This document shows positions 8,011-17,009 of a stretch of 64,000 nucleotides of DNA, in pieces. The notes under the pieces were generated by a model. That model saw nothing but the letters and a program-made list of their open reading frames with translations. It did not search any database and was not told where the DNA came from. Both the position numbers and the translations under genes were made by a program. Position 1 is the first letter of the stretch; each line of letters starts with the position of its first letter. Source of the DNA: an uncultured Eubacteriales bacterium (GTDB lineage Bacteria; Bacillota; Clostridia; Christensenellales; CAG-314); NCBI GenBank assembly GCA_900546875.1, contig URET01000001.1, positions 248,001-312,000 on the forward strand, in the 5' to 3' direction.

Positions 8011-9021
8011 ATGGAATATGTTGTCTACGGAAAAACCGGTCTGAAAGTTTCAAGAATAGGCTTCGGCGGTATCCCCATCCAAAGAGGCAGCGTTGAAAAT
8101 GCCGAAAAAGCCATTTTCGCCGCTATGGACGAAGGTATCAATTTCATCGACTCCGCAAGAGGCTACACCGTTTCAGAAGAATATATCGGAAAAGTCTTGC
8201 GCCGTCACAGAAAAAATTTCATTCTGGCTACAAAAAGCATGGCGTCTTCTTATGAAACAATGCTCTCGGACATTGATAAGTCACTCGCTCTCCTTAATAC
8301 CGATTTTATCGATATCTATCAGGCGCACTGCGTAAAGGACGTCGAGACTCTCCATGAATTCATGCAGCCGGGCGGCGTTTTCGACGCTTTGCTTTATGCC
8401 AAAAAACAAGGAAAAATACGCTTCATCGGTATTACCGCTCATGTGGCAGAGGTGCTGAATACCGCTATCGACCTCTATTCCGACCGCATAGACTCAGTAA
8501 TGTACCCGTACAATATCGTTGAAACGCACGGCTCCGATATATTCAGATCAGCCCGATTGAAAAATATCGGTACAATGGCAATGAAACCATTCGCCGGCGG
8601 TAATCTTACCGATACACGTCTCGCGATCCGTTTCGTCCTCAATAACCCCGATATCGATATAGCCCTCTGCGGAATAGGCAGCGATACCGAAGCAAAAGAA
8701 AACGCTTCTGTCATTCTTTCTCCGCTTACACAAAACGAAACAGACGAATGTAATAAACTCGTTCGTGAATTGGGTTCTCGGTTCTGCCGGCGCTGCGGAT
8801 ACTGCGCTCCTTGTACGGTCGGGATCAACATACCTCAGTTCTTTACTCTTCAGAATTACCTTAAAAACTACGACCTCGCCGCCTGGGCAAAAGCCAGGTA
8901 CGACGCCATGCCCGTCAAGCCGACCGCCTGCATACAATGCGGGAAATGCATGACTCGCTGTCCGTATAACCTCGACATAATCAACAAGCTTAAATCTGTC
9001 GTATCCGATTTTGAAAAATAA
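8011..9021 (+). CDS. Aldo/keto reductase with C-terminal ferredoxin domain (2)
   Basis: This second AKR-ferredoxin fusion has 336 residues. The barrel keeps Asp47 and Tyr52 in FIDSARGYT, Lys75 in LATKSM and His106 in YQAHCV. The C-terminal part has CRRCGYCAPCTVGINIP and CIQCGKCMTRCPYN, suited to [4Fe-4S] clusters. It shares architecture with the protein at 3211-4344 but is clearly diverged, so the two are probably not recent duplicates. It has its own promoter, a structured leader and a terminator. The substrate is unknown. Placement beside pfkA on a divergent promoter pair hints at a link to carbon metabolism; that is inference. Confidence 0.9.
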   Translation: MEYVVYGKTGLKVSRIGFGGIPIQRGSVENAEKAIFAAMDEGINFIDSARGYTVSEEYIGKVLRRHRKNFILATKSMASSYETMLSDIDKSLALLNTDFIDIYQAHCVKDVETLHEFMQPGGVFDALLYAKKQGKIRFIGITAHVAEVLNTAIDLYSDRIDSVMYPYNIVETHGSDIFRSARLKNIGTMAMKPFAGGNLTDTRLAIRFVLNNPDIDIALCGIGSDTEAKENASVILSPLTQNETDECNKLVRELGSRFCRRCGYCAPCTVGINIPQFFTLQNYLKNYDLAAWAKARYDAMPVKPTACIQCGKCMTRCPYNLDIINKLKSVVSDFEK

Positions 9022-9071
9022 TTCCCTTTTCTCCGTAACTAGTAATTTCCGAATATTTTTTCCTAAACAAA

Positions 9072-9107
9072 AAGGACCGCCTTTTATAACTGCGGTCCTT
9101 GATTTTT
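9072..9107 (+). terminator. Terminator of reductase 2
   Basis: AAGGACCGC and GCGGTCCTT form a perfect 9-bp stem with an 11-base loop, followed by GATTTTTA. Confidence 0.87.
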
Positions 9108-9386
9108 ATACGCTCCTCCGTAACACGGTTCTACAGTTTTAACGGCTGAAAGCTGCATAAACTTATAAACGCCCGGGATACTTCATGCCGGCTCCATAAA
9201 AACACCCCGGATGCGGATTTTTCATGCGTTTTCTTTTTCTTATTCTTTTGCATGCCGAGCTGCTTTTCATTGCAATCACTTTCCATGCCGACAGGTCGTG
9301 ATCAACGGTTTTTTAAGCGTGTAAGCCTTGTATCAAAAGATTTTTTTCATCAATAAATATCAATACGTTTTGAACATAATCCGTAT
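9108..9386. other. Intergenic space with no recognised feature
   Basis: The convergent gap between reductase 2 and pepT is 365 bases long including the terminator. It contains several scattered copies of a short CATGCCG word, but no ORF, RNA fold or minus-strand terminator for pepT could be supported. Confidence 0.4.
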
Positions 9387-10616
9387 CTATTTCTTGAAAT
9401 CGCTGTACTTCTCCACTATCTTTTTAAGCAGTTCGACGATCTTTTTCATGGAATCATACGGTATGAACTCATGACATCCATGACAATTATATCCTCCCGT
9501 ACACAAATTCGGACACGGTATTCCCATATAAGAAAGCCTTGCTCCGTCTGTTCCTCCGCGGATAGGCACGATTATCGGTTCTATTCCGAGTTCCTTCATA
9601 GCCGCAGAGGCGTTCTCCACAAGATGCATATGCTTTTCAATGATCTCTCTCATGTTGACGTATGAATCGCTGATGATTATTTCCAACGTGTTTTGTCCGT
9701 ACTTTTCATTTATAAAACGAGCGGCTTTTAACGCAAAATCTTTTTTATCCATGAATTTCCCCGAGTCATGATCACGTATAATATATTCCGCCGTCGCTTC
9801 CTGCACGCTCCCCCTCATATTGTCAAGGTGATAAAATCCTTCGTATTTTTCGGTATACTGAGGCTTGTCAAATGCCGGCAACAATGAATGAAACTCCATA
9901 AGAATCTCAAGAGCATTTTTCATGAGCCCTTTTGCGCTTCCCGGATGTATGCTTGCACCGTTTACCTTCACCTTCATAGATGCCGCATTGAAATTTTCAA
10001 ATTCCAGTTCACCTATTGGGCCGCCGTCTACGGTATATGCAAAATCCGCTCCGAAAGCTTCGGCGTCAAAATAATCCATTCCGCGCCCGACCTCCTCGTC
10101 AGGTGTGAAAGCTATTCTTATCTCACAATGCGGTACATCTTTATGCGTCATATAATACTCGGCCAGCTCCATTATCTCCGCAACACCTGCCTTATCATCT
10201 GCACCGAGAAGCGTTTTCCCGTCTGTCACTATGAGATCGCACCCTTCACAATCTTTGAGATAAGGATACACCGCCGGATCCAGCTCCGAATTCTCATTGA
10301 GCTTTATGACCTTACCGTCATAGTTCTTTACTATACGCGGATCGACTCCGCTGCCGCTGACTGCACTGGACGTATCTATGTGCGCCAGAAAACCGAGCTT
10401 GACTCCCGAAACGTTTCCGACAGCGGGTATTCTGCCCGTAACATAACCGTATTCATCCATTTTTACATCGCTCAGGCCCATGGATCTGAGCTCATCGTAC
10501 AGCGACTTCAGAAACGGAAACTGTTTCTCCTTCGTGCTGGGGAAAGTAACGCTTTCGGGATCGGACTGTGTGTCTGTTTTTACATATTCAAGAAATCTTT
10601 CAAGAAGTTTATCCAT
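9387..10616 (-). CDS. pepT: Peptidase T (tripeptide aminopeptidase)
   Basis: PepT is a cytosolic di-zinc aminopeptidase that removes the N-terminal residue of tripeptides. The 409 residues fit the M20B family. Metal and catalytic motifs are visible: GFLAHIDTSSAVSG, LLGADDKAGVAEI, FTPDEEVGRGMDYF, YTVDGGPIGELEFENFNA, and GGTDGARLSYMGIPCPNLCTGG near the C-terminus. The ATG is 1 base after the MFS stop codon, with GGAGA overlapping the MFS end, so translation is coupled. As the last gene of tdh-kbl-MFS-pepT it places peptide breakdown next to threonine breakdown. Confidence 0.97.
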   Translation of the reverse strand: MDKLLERFLEYVKTDTQSDPESVTFPSTKEKQFPFLKSLYDELRSMGLSDVKMDEYGYVTGRIPAVGNVSGVKLGFLAHIDTSSAVSGSGVDPRIVKNYDGKVIKLNENSELDPAVYPYLKDCEGCDLIVTDGKTLLGADDKAGVAEIMELAEYYMTHKDVPHCEIRIAFTPDEEVGRGMDYFDAEAFGADFAYTVDGGPIGELEFENFNAASMKVKVNGASIHPGSAKGLMKNALEILMEFHSLLPAFDKPQYTEKYEGFYHLDNMRGSVQEATAEYIIRDHDSGKFMDKKDFALKAARFINEKYGQNTLEIIISDSYVNMREIIEKHMHLVENASAAMKELGIEPIIVPIRGGTDGARLSYMGIPCPNLCTGGYNCHGCHEFIPYDSMKKIVELLKKIVEKYSDFKK

Positions 10617-10617
10617 A

Positions 10618-11970
10618 TTATTCTCCGGTATTTTCTTCGGTTATTATTTTTTTATTTTCCGTATTATTAGTTTCCTTTACAAAAAACTGCATCACCGCAC
10701 AAAGTATCATGAAAAAGCAGGCGTATGGCATAAGCATCCGCATATCGGAATTTATCAGCTTGCTTGTCACAAGTCCGACAAGCATCGGCGTTATTGCCTG
10801 TGCAAGCATTGTCGCAGTATAATAGTATCCCGTGAATTTAGCGTAATCCTTCCTTCCGCAATAACTCACTATCGCAGGATACATATTCGTGATCATCAGT
10901 GACATCCCTATCCCGAATATCCCGAAAGGCACCATCATCCAATAACTGAATTCTGTTATGAAACATAATGTCAGACTGCCCGCCGCCATCAGGATACATC
11001 CTATCCGCATTACCTTGTTCCGCCCGATTTTTTCCGCAAAAAAAGCCGACGGCAACATAAACGCAAAATTGCATACGGCAAGTACTGCCATCATCTCTAT
11101 CCCGTGAGATTCACTCCCCAATATATCCCTCGAATAAAGCGACATGAATGACTCCACCGCGTTGGTCGACATATAATAAAACAATATTGACGCCAATAAA
11201 AATAACAAGCTGCCTCTGAATTTTCTGGAAGATTTTTCGTCTATGTCGGGAGCCTGTTCGGAATCATCGTCCTCTCCGATATAGACTGACGCCTTTGCTC
11301 CCGTCTTTTTCGCATAGCTTCGGACGTCTTCAAGCATTTCCTTCCTGAACCTGTCCTCCCTAACGAAAAAAACAACGATAACCAGACATATGAACATTAT
11401 TACGGATATAGACAAAAAAGGCACTATCCGCGGTGCGTTCAACAGATTATCGCTTGCAATATAACATATTATATAACCCAGACCCGTTCCTATTCCGCCC
11501 ATTATGTTGATAACGGCGTTCCCCCTGCCTCTTAAAGGCTTGGGCGTTATGTCCGGCATCAACGCTACCGCCGGAGAACGGTATACATTCATTGCCACGA
11601 TTATAAGCAATAACAATATCGCTATTGTCAAAAGACTGCCGTTTTCAAATAAAGGTATGGCGGCAAACGCCAGTAGCGCTACCGGTAACCCTACTATTAT
11701 AAACGGTACACGCTTGCCTATAACAGTATGCGTTCTGTCTGATAATTTCGAAATAAACGGGATCATGAAGAGGGCCAAGAAATTATCCAGGCCCATCACA
11801 GATCCTATAATAAAAGTCGTGAAATCGGAGTGCCCGAGCATCTGCTCAAAAAACTCTGTGAGTTTGTCGTCAAGAAGCAGCGGTACGCACCAATTATAGC
11901 CTTGCCATAATATCATTACCGATAAAAAAGCAAAACCTATCAAAACAATATTTTTTAATCTGAGCTTCAT
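10618..11970 (-). CDS. MFS transporter (SLC45/sugar-cation symporter-like)
   Basis: This is a polytopic membrane transporter of 450 residues with about 12 hydrophobic segments and a hydrophilic central loop at about residues 215-250 (EDDDSEQAPDIDEKSS). The SKLSDRTHTVIGKRVPFI loop after segment 2-3 and PDITPKPLRGRGNAVINIM are signatures of the branch that includes SLC45 and GPH-like sugar carriers. The substrate is unproven. Its place between kbl and pepT suggests an amino acid, peptide or related solute, but the family signature points to sugars. The start lies 7 bases after the kbl stop, with AGGT as a weak ribosome site. Confidence 0.8.
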   Translation of the reverse strand: MKLRLKNIVLIGFAFLSVMILWQGYNWCVPLLLDDKLTEFFEQMLGHSDFTTFIIGSVMGLDNFLALFMIPFISKLSDRTHTVIGKRVPFIIVGLPVALLAFAAIPLFENGSLLTIAILLLLIIVAMNVYRSPAVALMPDITPKPLRGRGNAVINIMGGIGTGLGYIICYIASDNLLNAPRIVPFLSISVIMFICLVIVVFFVREDRFRKEMLEDVRSYAKKTGAKASVYIGEDDDSEQAPDIDEKSSRKFRGSLLFLLASILFYYMSTNAVESFMSLYSRDILGSESHGIEMMAVLAVCNFAFMLPSAFFAEKIGRNKVMRIGCILMAAGSLTLCFITEFSYWMMVPFGIFGIGMSLMITNMYPAIVSYCGRKDYAKFTGYYYTATMLAQAITPMLVGLVTSKLINSDMRMLMPYACFFMILCAVMQFFVKETNNTENKKIITEENTGE

Positions 11971-11977
11971 CTACCTA

Positions 11978-13168
11978 TTAAAATCCGATTATTTTCCGTG
12001 CCTCAACAAATGCGGCTACACACCTGTCTATATCTTCTTTTGTGTGTGCTGCCGACATCTGCGTACGGATACGTGCTTTGCCGTTCGGTACCACAGGATA
12101 ATAAAATCCTACGACATATATCCCTTTGTCCAGCATGAAATCGGCTACTTTCTGAGAAAGAACGCTGTCATAAAGCATTACGGGCACGATCGCGTGATCC
12201 TTTCCGACAAGATCGAAACCGTTCTTTTCCATCTCCTTCCTGAAATACACCGCATTCTCCATTACTTTCCTTCTGAGAGAATCATCACGTTTTACTATCT
12301 CAAGCACCTTCAGTGTCGCCGCACAGATTGCAGGAGCCAAAGTATTACTGAAAAGATACGGCCTGCTTCTTTGACGAAGTATTTCTATTATCTCCTTCCT
12401 GCCCGATGTAAATCCGCCGGACGCACCGCCCATTGCTTTTCCGAATGTGGATGTTATTATATCTACCCTTCCTTCCACTCCGCAGTATTCCGCAGTGCCT
12501 TTACCGTTTTTACCTACAAACCCCGTGGCATGACTGTCATCGACTGCTACCATGGCTCCGTACTTTTCAGCCAGATCACATATACTCTTCAGATCGGCTA
12601 TTATCCCGTCCATACTGAAAACGCCGTCAGTCACTATGAGCTTGAGACGGGCACCTTCCGCATCGGCTTTTTTCAGCTGCGCTTCGAGGTCTTCCATGTT
12701 ACTGTTTTTATATCTGTACCTTTTTGCCTTGCTCAGCCTCACACCGTCTATTATGCTCGCATGATTCAGCTCATCGGATATTATCGCGTCTTCGGCTGTC
12801 GTTATGGTTTCAAATAATCCTCCGTTTGCATCGAAACAGCTGCTGTACAATATCGTATCATCTGTTCCGAGAAATTCGCTTATCGCTTTTTCAAGCTCCT
12901 TATGCACGGTTTGCGTCCCGCATATGAACCTTACGCTGCTCATTCCGAAGCCGTACTTATCGTAACTTGCTTTCGCCGCTTCGATTATCTCTTTGTTATT
13001 GGCAAGTCCGAGATAATTGTTAGCACAAAAATTCAGGACCCCTTTCTTTTGCGTTGTATCTATGATATTGGACTGCTCTGTGGTGATTATTCTTTCTTCC
13101 TTCCACAATCCCTGCTTCTTTATATCGTCAATTATGCCCGAGTATATATTCTTTCCTTTTTCAAACAT
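11978..13168 (-). CDS. kbl: Glycine C-acetyltransferase (2-amino-3-ketobutyrate CoA ligase)
   Basis: KBL cleaves 2-amino-3-ketobutyrate with CoA into glycine and acetyl-CoA. It is a PLP enzyme of the alpha-oxoamine synthase family. The 396 residues match the family. Motifs: FCANNYLGLANNKEI, YSSCFDANGG, LNHASIIDG, VDDSHATGFVGKNGKG and the PLP-lysine loop TSTFGKAMGGASGG. ATG 13168 is chosen because AAGGGGG lies 6 bases upstream; the frame is open to a TTG at 13189 inside tdh. It begins 11 bases after tdh, and the two form the classical threonine dehydrogenase pathway. The product glycine could enter the glycine cleavage system encoded at the left end. Confidence 0.97.
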   Translation of the reverse strand: MFEKGKNIYSGIIDDIKKQGLWKEERIITTEQSNIIDTTQKKGVLNFCANNYLGLANNKEIIEAAKASYDKYGFGMSSVRFICGTQTVHKELEKAISEFLGTDDTILYSSCFDANGGLFETITTAEDAIISDELNHASIIDGVRLSKAKRYRYKNSNMEDLEAQLKKADAEGARLKLIVTDGVFSMDGIIADLKSICDLAEKYGAMVAVDDSHATGFVGKNGKGTAEYCGVEGRVDIITSTFGKAMGGASGGFTSGRKEIIEILRQRSRPYLFSNTLAPAICAATLKVLEIVKRDDSLRRKVMENAVYFRKEMEKNGFDLVGKDHAIVPVMLYDSVLSQKVADFMLDKGIYVVGFYYPVVPNGKARIRTQMSAAHTKEDIDRCVAAFVEARKIIGF

Positions 13169-13179
13169 TTTAAGCCCCC

Positions 13180-14214
13180 TTATTTCCAATTAAGTATTAC
13201 TTTTCCGCTCTTGCCGGATTCCATCAATTCAAACCCTTTAAGATAATCCTTATAATCAAACCTGTGTGTGATCACCTTCTCTATATCAAGTCCGCTCTGA
13301 AGCATCGTCGTCATCTTATGCCAGGTCTCAAACATCTCCCTGCCGTAAATTCCCTTTATGAACAGACAATTGAATACTACCTTATTCCAGTCTATTACGG
13401 TGTTGGGACCCTGTATTCCCAACATGGCAATTTTACCGCCGTGTATCATATTGTCTATCATTCCGTTCAACGCTACGGCACTCCCGCTCATTTCCAATCC
13501 GATGTCAAAACCTTCATCCATATTCAGTCTTTTCTGTACATCGTGAAGATTTTCACGCATGGTATTTACGGTTACCACGGTAGGACAAACCTCTTTAGCC
13601 AGCTCAAGCCTGTAATCGACTATATCGGTTATCACTACATTCCTCGCTCCGACATGACGCGCTATCGCGGCTGCCATTATTCCTATCGGACCGGCTCCGG
13701 TTATAAGTACATCTTCCCCTACCATATCAAAACTGAGCGCCGTATGAGTAGCATTTCCGAGAGGATCCTGTATCGAAAGCAGATCTTCGCTTATATTCGG
13801 ATCGTCAAGCCAAAGGTTCGTAAGAGGTATAGCAGCATACTCGGCAAAAATACCGGGCCTGTTGACTCCTATGCCCTGCGTGTTCGGACATAAATGACGC
13901 TTCCCGCCACGACAATTCCTGCACCTTCCGCACACCACGTGTCCTTCCGCGCTTACAAGATCCCCGACATTGAATGCATTCGTGTGCCCGTTTATCTCAA
14001 CTATCTCACCCACAAATTCATGCCCTATGATCATCGGAGTCACTATGGTCTGCTGCGCCCACTCATTCCACACGTAAATATGCAGATCGGTACCGCATAT
14101 AGCCGTTTTATGCATTTTTACCAATGCTTCTCCGGGTTTGAGCACAGGTACCTCCACCCTCTCAAGATCCAGCCCCTTGGCCGGATACTTCTTAACCAAT
14201 GCGTCCATTTTCAT
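13180..14214 (-). CDS. tdh: L-threonine 3-dehydrogenase
   Basis: Tdh oxidises L-threonine to 2-amino-3-ketobutyrate with NAD+. The 344-residue protein is a zinc medium-chain dehydrogenase. It has Cys40 in AICGTDLH, His65-Glu66 in IIGHEFVGE, the structural-zinc loop CGRCRNCRGGKRHLCPNT, and the dinucleotide fold GAGPIGIMAAA. ATG 14214 has AGAGGTG at 6 bases. A GTG at 14223 within that site is rejected. The leader between 14215 and 14288 holds a 6-bp hairpin (14241-14257) of unknown role. It is the first gene of tdh-kbl-MFS-pepT, but may also receive transcription from the flavoprotein genes upstream. Confidence 0.97.
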   Translation of the reverse strand: MKMDALVKKYPAKGLDLERVEVPVLKPGEALVKMHKTAICGTDLHIYVWNEWAQQTIVTPMIIGHEFVGEIVEINGHTNAFNVGDLVSAEGHVVCGRCRNCRGGKRHLCPNTQGIGVNRPGIFAEYAAIPLTNLWLDDPNISEDLLSIQDPLGNATHTALSFDMVGEDVLITGAGPIGIMAAAIARHVGARNVVITDIVDYRLELAKEVCPTVVTVNTMRENLHDVQKRLNMDEGFDIGLEMSGSAVALNGMIDNMIHGGKIAMLGIQGPNTVIDWNKVVFNCLFIKGIYGREMFETWHKMTTMLQSGLDIEKVITHRFDYKDYLKGFELMESGKSGKVILNWK

Positions 14215-14288
14215 ATTAATCACCTCTTTATTCTATCATTAAGCGGTCAGTCCGCTTTTGAAATCTGTTTTCCTCGGAAATAACTTTA

Positions 14289-15845
14289 TTACCTGTACCT
14301 CTTTACAACTTCCTGTGCGGTTTTTATTCCGTCCACCGCAGCAGACGTTATCCCGCCGGCATATCCGGCACCTTCTCCGCACGGATAAAATCCGCTTAAA
14401 TTGGACTGTCTGCAACTGTTTCTAATTATCCTTACCGGTGAGGAACTCCTGCTTTCTATCCCTGTAAGCACACCGCTTTCATCAAATCCCTTTATCTTCT
14501 TACCGAATTCCTTCAGTCCTACTCTTATTCCTTCCGCCACATAACCCGGTAAAATATCCGTCAGCATATGAGCCCTTACCCCTATAGCGTAACTGGGCTC
14601 CACATCAAATCTTTTACTTTGCACTCCTTTTATGAAATCCACGACGTTCTGACTCGGAGCAATGTAATTTCCGAAAACGGCAAAAGCCTTCCTTTCCCAC
14701 TTCTCTCTGAACTTCAAACCTGACAACGGATGCTCTCCGCCATAATCCGAAGGCCTTACTTCCACAAGTATCGCACTGTTGCTGTTTTCACCGTTTCTCG
14801 CCGAATAACTCATCCCGTTTACGACAAGCCTTCCATCCGAAGAACAGGCAGGTACTACAACGCCCCCCGGACACATGCAGAACGTATATACACCTCTCTC
14901 GTATTCATGCGTCGATAATTTATAACTCGCCGATCCTACGCCCCATCTGTCACAAGCCTCTCCGTAAAGCGCCCGGTCTATGCTCTTTCTCAGATGTTCT
15001 ATCCTTACTCCCATCGAAAAAGGCTTGCTCTCCATCTTCGCACCTCGTCTGTATACAGCAGCTATCGTGTCCTCCGCACTTTGTCCGCATGCGTATATAA
15101 GCACGTCGCAATCCAACCTGTATTCCTTTCCGCCGCTTTCGCATATCACGCCTTTTACAATGCCATTATATACTACTATGTCTTTCATAGTAGTATCAAA
15201 TCTCACATCTGCGCCGGCTCTTTCAAGAAAGCTCAAAAAACTGCGCATTATTTTGCGCAGATTATCCGTGCCTATATGAGGAGCCGCAGAATATAAAATA
15301 TCTTCCGGTGCACCGAAACGATAAAATATATCCAACACCGAATAAATCAGAGGATCGTTCAATCCGGTATTCAATTTGCCGTCGGAAAATGTCCCCGCCC
15401 CTCCGGCGCCGAACTGAACATTACAATTTTCATTGAGTTTCCCATGCTCCCAGAAATCTTTTACTGCACCCAACCTCGCATCGACATCGCCGCCTCTTTC
15501 AAGTATGATCGGCTTCAGTCCCGCCGCTGTCAAATACAATGCGGCAAACAGCCCTGCCGGACCGCTCCCTGCCACGACAGGACGCTTCCCCGGTATTTCT
15601 CCGACCTTTTCCGTTATGTCGAAAATATCGGCCTTTTCGGTGTATTCGGGATACGCAAGAGCTTTTTCGGTTTCAACGGCCAATGTCAGCACATATCTGA
15701 ATCCGTGCCTTGCGTCTACCGATTTTTTTATCAGCTTTACGCCCTTGATATCACTCTTTTTTATACCGACTCTTTTCGCTGCAGCTTCTTTATAATCAGT
15801 GATATCCGGGGTCACGGTTATCCCCCCGACAGCGTATCGCTTCAT
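14289..15845 (-). CDS. FAD-dependent dehydrogenase, COG2509-like
   Basis: This 518-residue flavoprotein has an N-terminal extension (about 90 residues, DITDYKEAAAKRVGIKKSDI), then the FAD-binding VVAGSGPAGLFAALYLTAAG. It continues with NVQFGAGGAGTFSDGKLNTG, shared by the conserved but poorly characterised COG2509 dehydrogenases. The C-terminus closes with FYPCGEGAGYAGGITSAAVDG, which contacts FAD. No iron-sulfur motif is seen. It starts 3 bases after the BaiN-like gene, with GGAGG inside that gene's end, so they are coupled. The two are often neighbours in Firmicutes. The substrate is not known. Confidence 0.85.
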   Translation of the reverse strand: MKRYAVGGITVTPDITDYKEAAAKRVGIKKSDIKGVKLIKKSVDARHGFRYVLTLAVETEKALAYPEYTEKADIFDITEKVGEIPGKRPVVAGSGPAGLFAALYLTAAGLKPIILERGGDVDARLGAVKDFWEHGKLNENCNVQFGAGGAGTFSDGKLNTGLNDPLIYSVLDIFYRFGAPEDILYSAAPHIGTDNLRKIMRSFLSFLERAGADVRFDTTMKDIVVYNGIVKGVICESGGKEYRLDCDVLIYACGQSAEDTIAAVYRRGAKMESKPFSMGVRIEHLRKSIDRALYGEACDRWGVGSASYKLSTHEYERGVYTFCMCPGGVVVPACSSDGRLVVNGMSYSARNGENSNSAILVEVRPSDYGGEHPLSGLKFREKWERKAFAVFGNYIAPSQNVVDFIKGVQSKRFDVEPSYAIGVRAHMLTDILPGYVAEGIRVGLKEFGKKIKGFDESGVLTGIESRSSSPVRIIRNSCRQSNLSGFYPCGEGAGYAGGITSAAVDGIKTAQEVVKRYR

Positions 15846-15848
15846 GTT

Positions 15849-17009
15849 TTACATCGCCTCCAGCTTCCCTGCCACTATTCCGCTCGTGAAAGCCCAATGC
15901 AAATTATAGCCGCCGCACAAACCGTCGACGTCCACAGCCTCGCCGCATGCAAAAAGCCCTTCCGTCTTTCTGAATTCCAGGTTGGCTTTCAGAGCGTGAG
16001 TATCTATTCCGCCCACTGTTATCTGTGCCGTATCATACCCGTTAAGTCCGACAACACTGAAATCAAAGTGTCTGATTATCGAGGCTATGCTTGTTATGTC
16101 GTTATATCCCAATTCTATCGCACGCCTTTTTATCTCCTCTACGACACGGCTGTGAAATAATCCTTTGAGCATCCTTTGCGCGCCGAATCTGTCTAATCTG
16201 TCCTGCAGCATGGGTACCAATTCCGTTTTTGTTATGGTCGGCAGTATATTGAGTCTTAACGTATACTGTGAAATATTTTCGTAGTCCCTTGCCACCATCG
16301 ACGACGCATTCATGACCACTATCCCGCTGATATAATTATCCTTGAACTGTACTTCCCCTTTCTCTTTATATACGGTCACTCCGTTTTTCATCAGCGACAC
16401 CTTGCTCTTTATCCTAAGTCCCGAAAGTGCCTTGACCACAGGATTTACTTTTACCCCGGTCAATCCCGGATGGATCGGGATAAAATTCCTGCTCTCCACA
16501 AGCTTGTCCACGTTATACGACTGAGTATATGACTTTCCTCCCGCGGCTATTATGACTTTATCTCCGATCAATAAAGTCCCGTCGTTCAGCGTCACCGCAA
16601 AACCGTTATCCCTCTTGAACACCGATTCGGCGGTTTTTCCTGTCATGACCGTTATATTTTCCCTTTCACAGGCATACCTCAGACAATCTACCACTGACGT
16701 AGCGCTCTCAGATACGGGATATATCCTCCCTTCCTTATCGGCATAGCTTACCACGCCTATTTCCTCTATCAGCTTGTTTGCGTCCTCCTTCGACCTGGCT
16801 ATCACCTCTGATACAAATGACATATTGTTATATGCATTCGAAGGTATGGAAAGATTACCGAAATTGCATCTGCCGTTTCCCGTAAGCAACAGCTTCTTTC
16901 CCAATCTGTCGTTCTTTTCTATGATCGTCACGTCGCATGTCTTAGATGCCGTTATTGCCGCGGCCATCCCGCTCGCACCACCGCCTATTATCAAAACTCT
17001 ATTCCTCAT
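15849..17009 (-). CDS. NAD(P)/FAD-dependent oxidoreductase, HI0933/BaiN family
   Basis: This 386-residue flavoprotein begins with the FAD motif VLIIGGGASGMAAAITAS and continues with GKKLLLTGNGRCNFGN, the hallmark of the HI0933 family. The C-terminal TVGGIDTHALKANLEFRKTEG and LCGGYNLHWAFTSG are also typical. One relative, BaiN, reduces bile acid intermediates, but the family is broad and this cannot be assumed here. It overlaps the membrane protein gene upstream by 11 bases and precedes the COG2509 flavoprotein by 3 bases, so the four genes form one unit. Confidence 0.87.
   Translation of the reverse strand: MRNRVLIIGGGASGMAAAITASKTCDVTIIEKNDRLGKKLLLTGNGRCNFGNLSIPSNAYNNMSFVSEVIARSKEDANKLIEEIGVVSYADKEGRIYPVSESATSVVDCLRYACERENITVMTGKTAESVFKRDNGFAVTLNDGTLLIGDKVIIAAGGKSYTQSYNVDKLVESRNFIPIHPGLTGVKVNPVVKALSGLRIKSKVSLMKNGVTVYKEKGEVQFKDNYISGIVVMNASSMVARDYENISQYTLRLNILPTITKTELVPMLQDRLDRFGAQRMLKGLFHSRVVEEIKRRAIELGYNDITSIASIIRHFDFSVVGLNGYDTAQITVGGIDTHALKANLEFRKTEGLFACGEAVDVDGLCGGYNLHWAFTSGIVAGKLEAM

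Noticed and set aside
9888..10670. 260-codon plus-strand frame antisense to pepT
   Set aside because: It lies wholly over pepT and the MFS gene end, lacks a ribosome site and has no protein-like composition.
15170..15196. Palindrome inside the COG2509 gene as a regulatory site
   Set aside because: The sequence encodes DTTMKDIVVYNG, which fits the family, so the repeat may be coding coincidence. It is kept only as a weak third copy in the findings.
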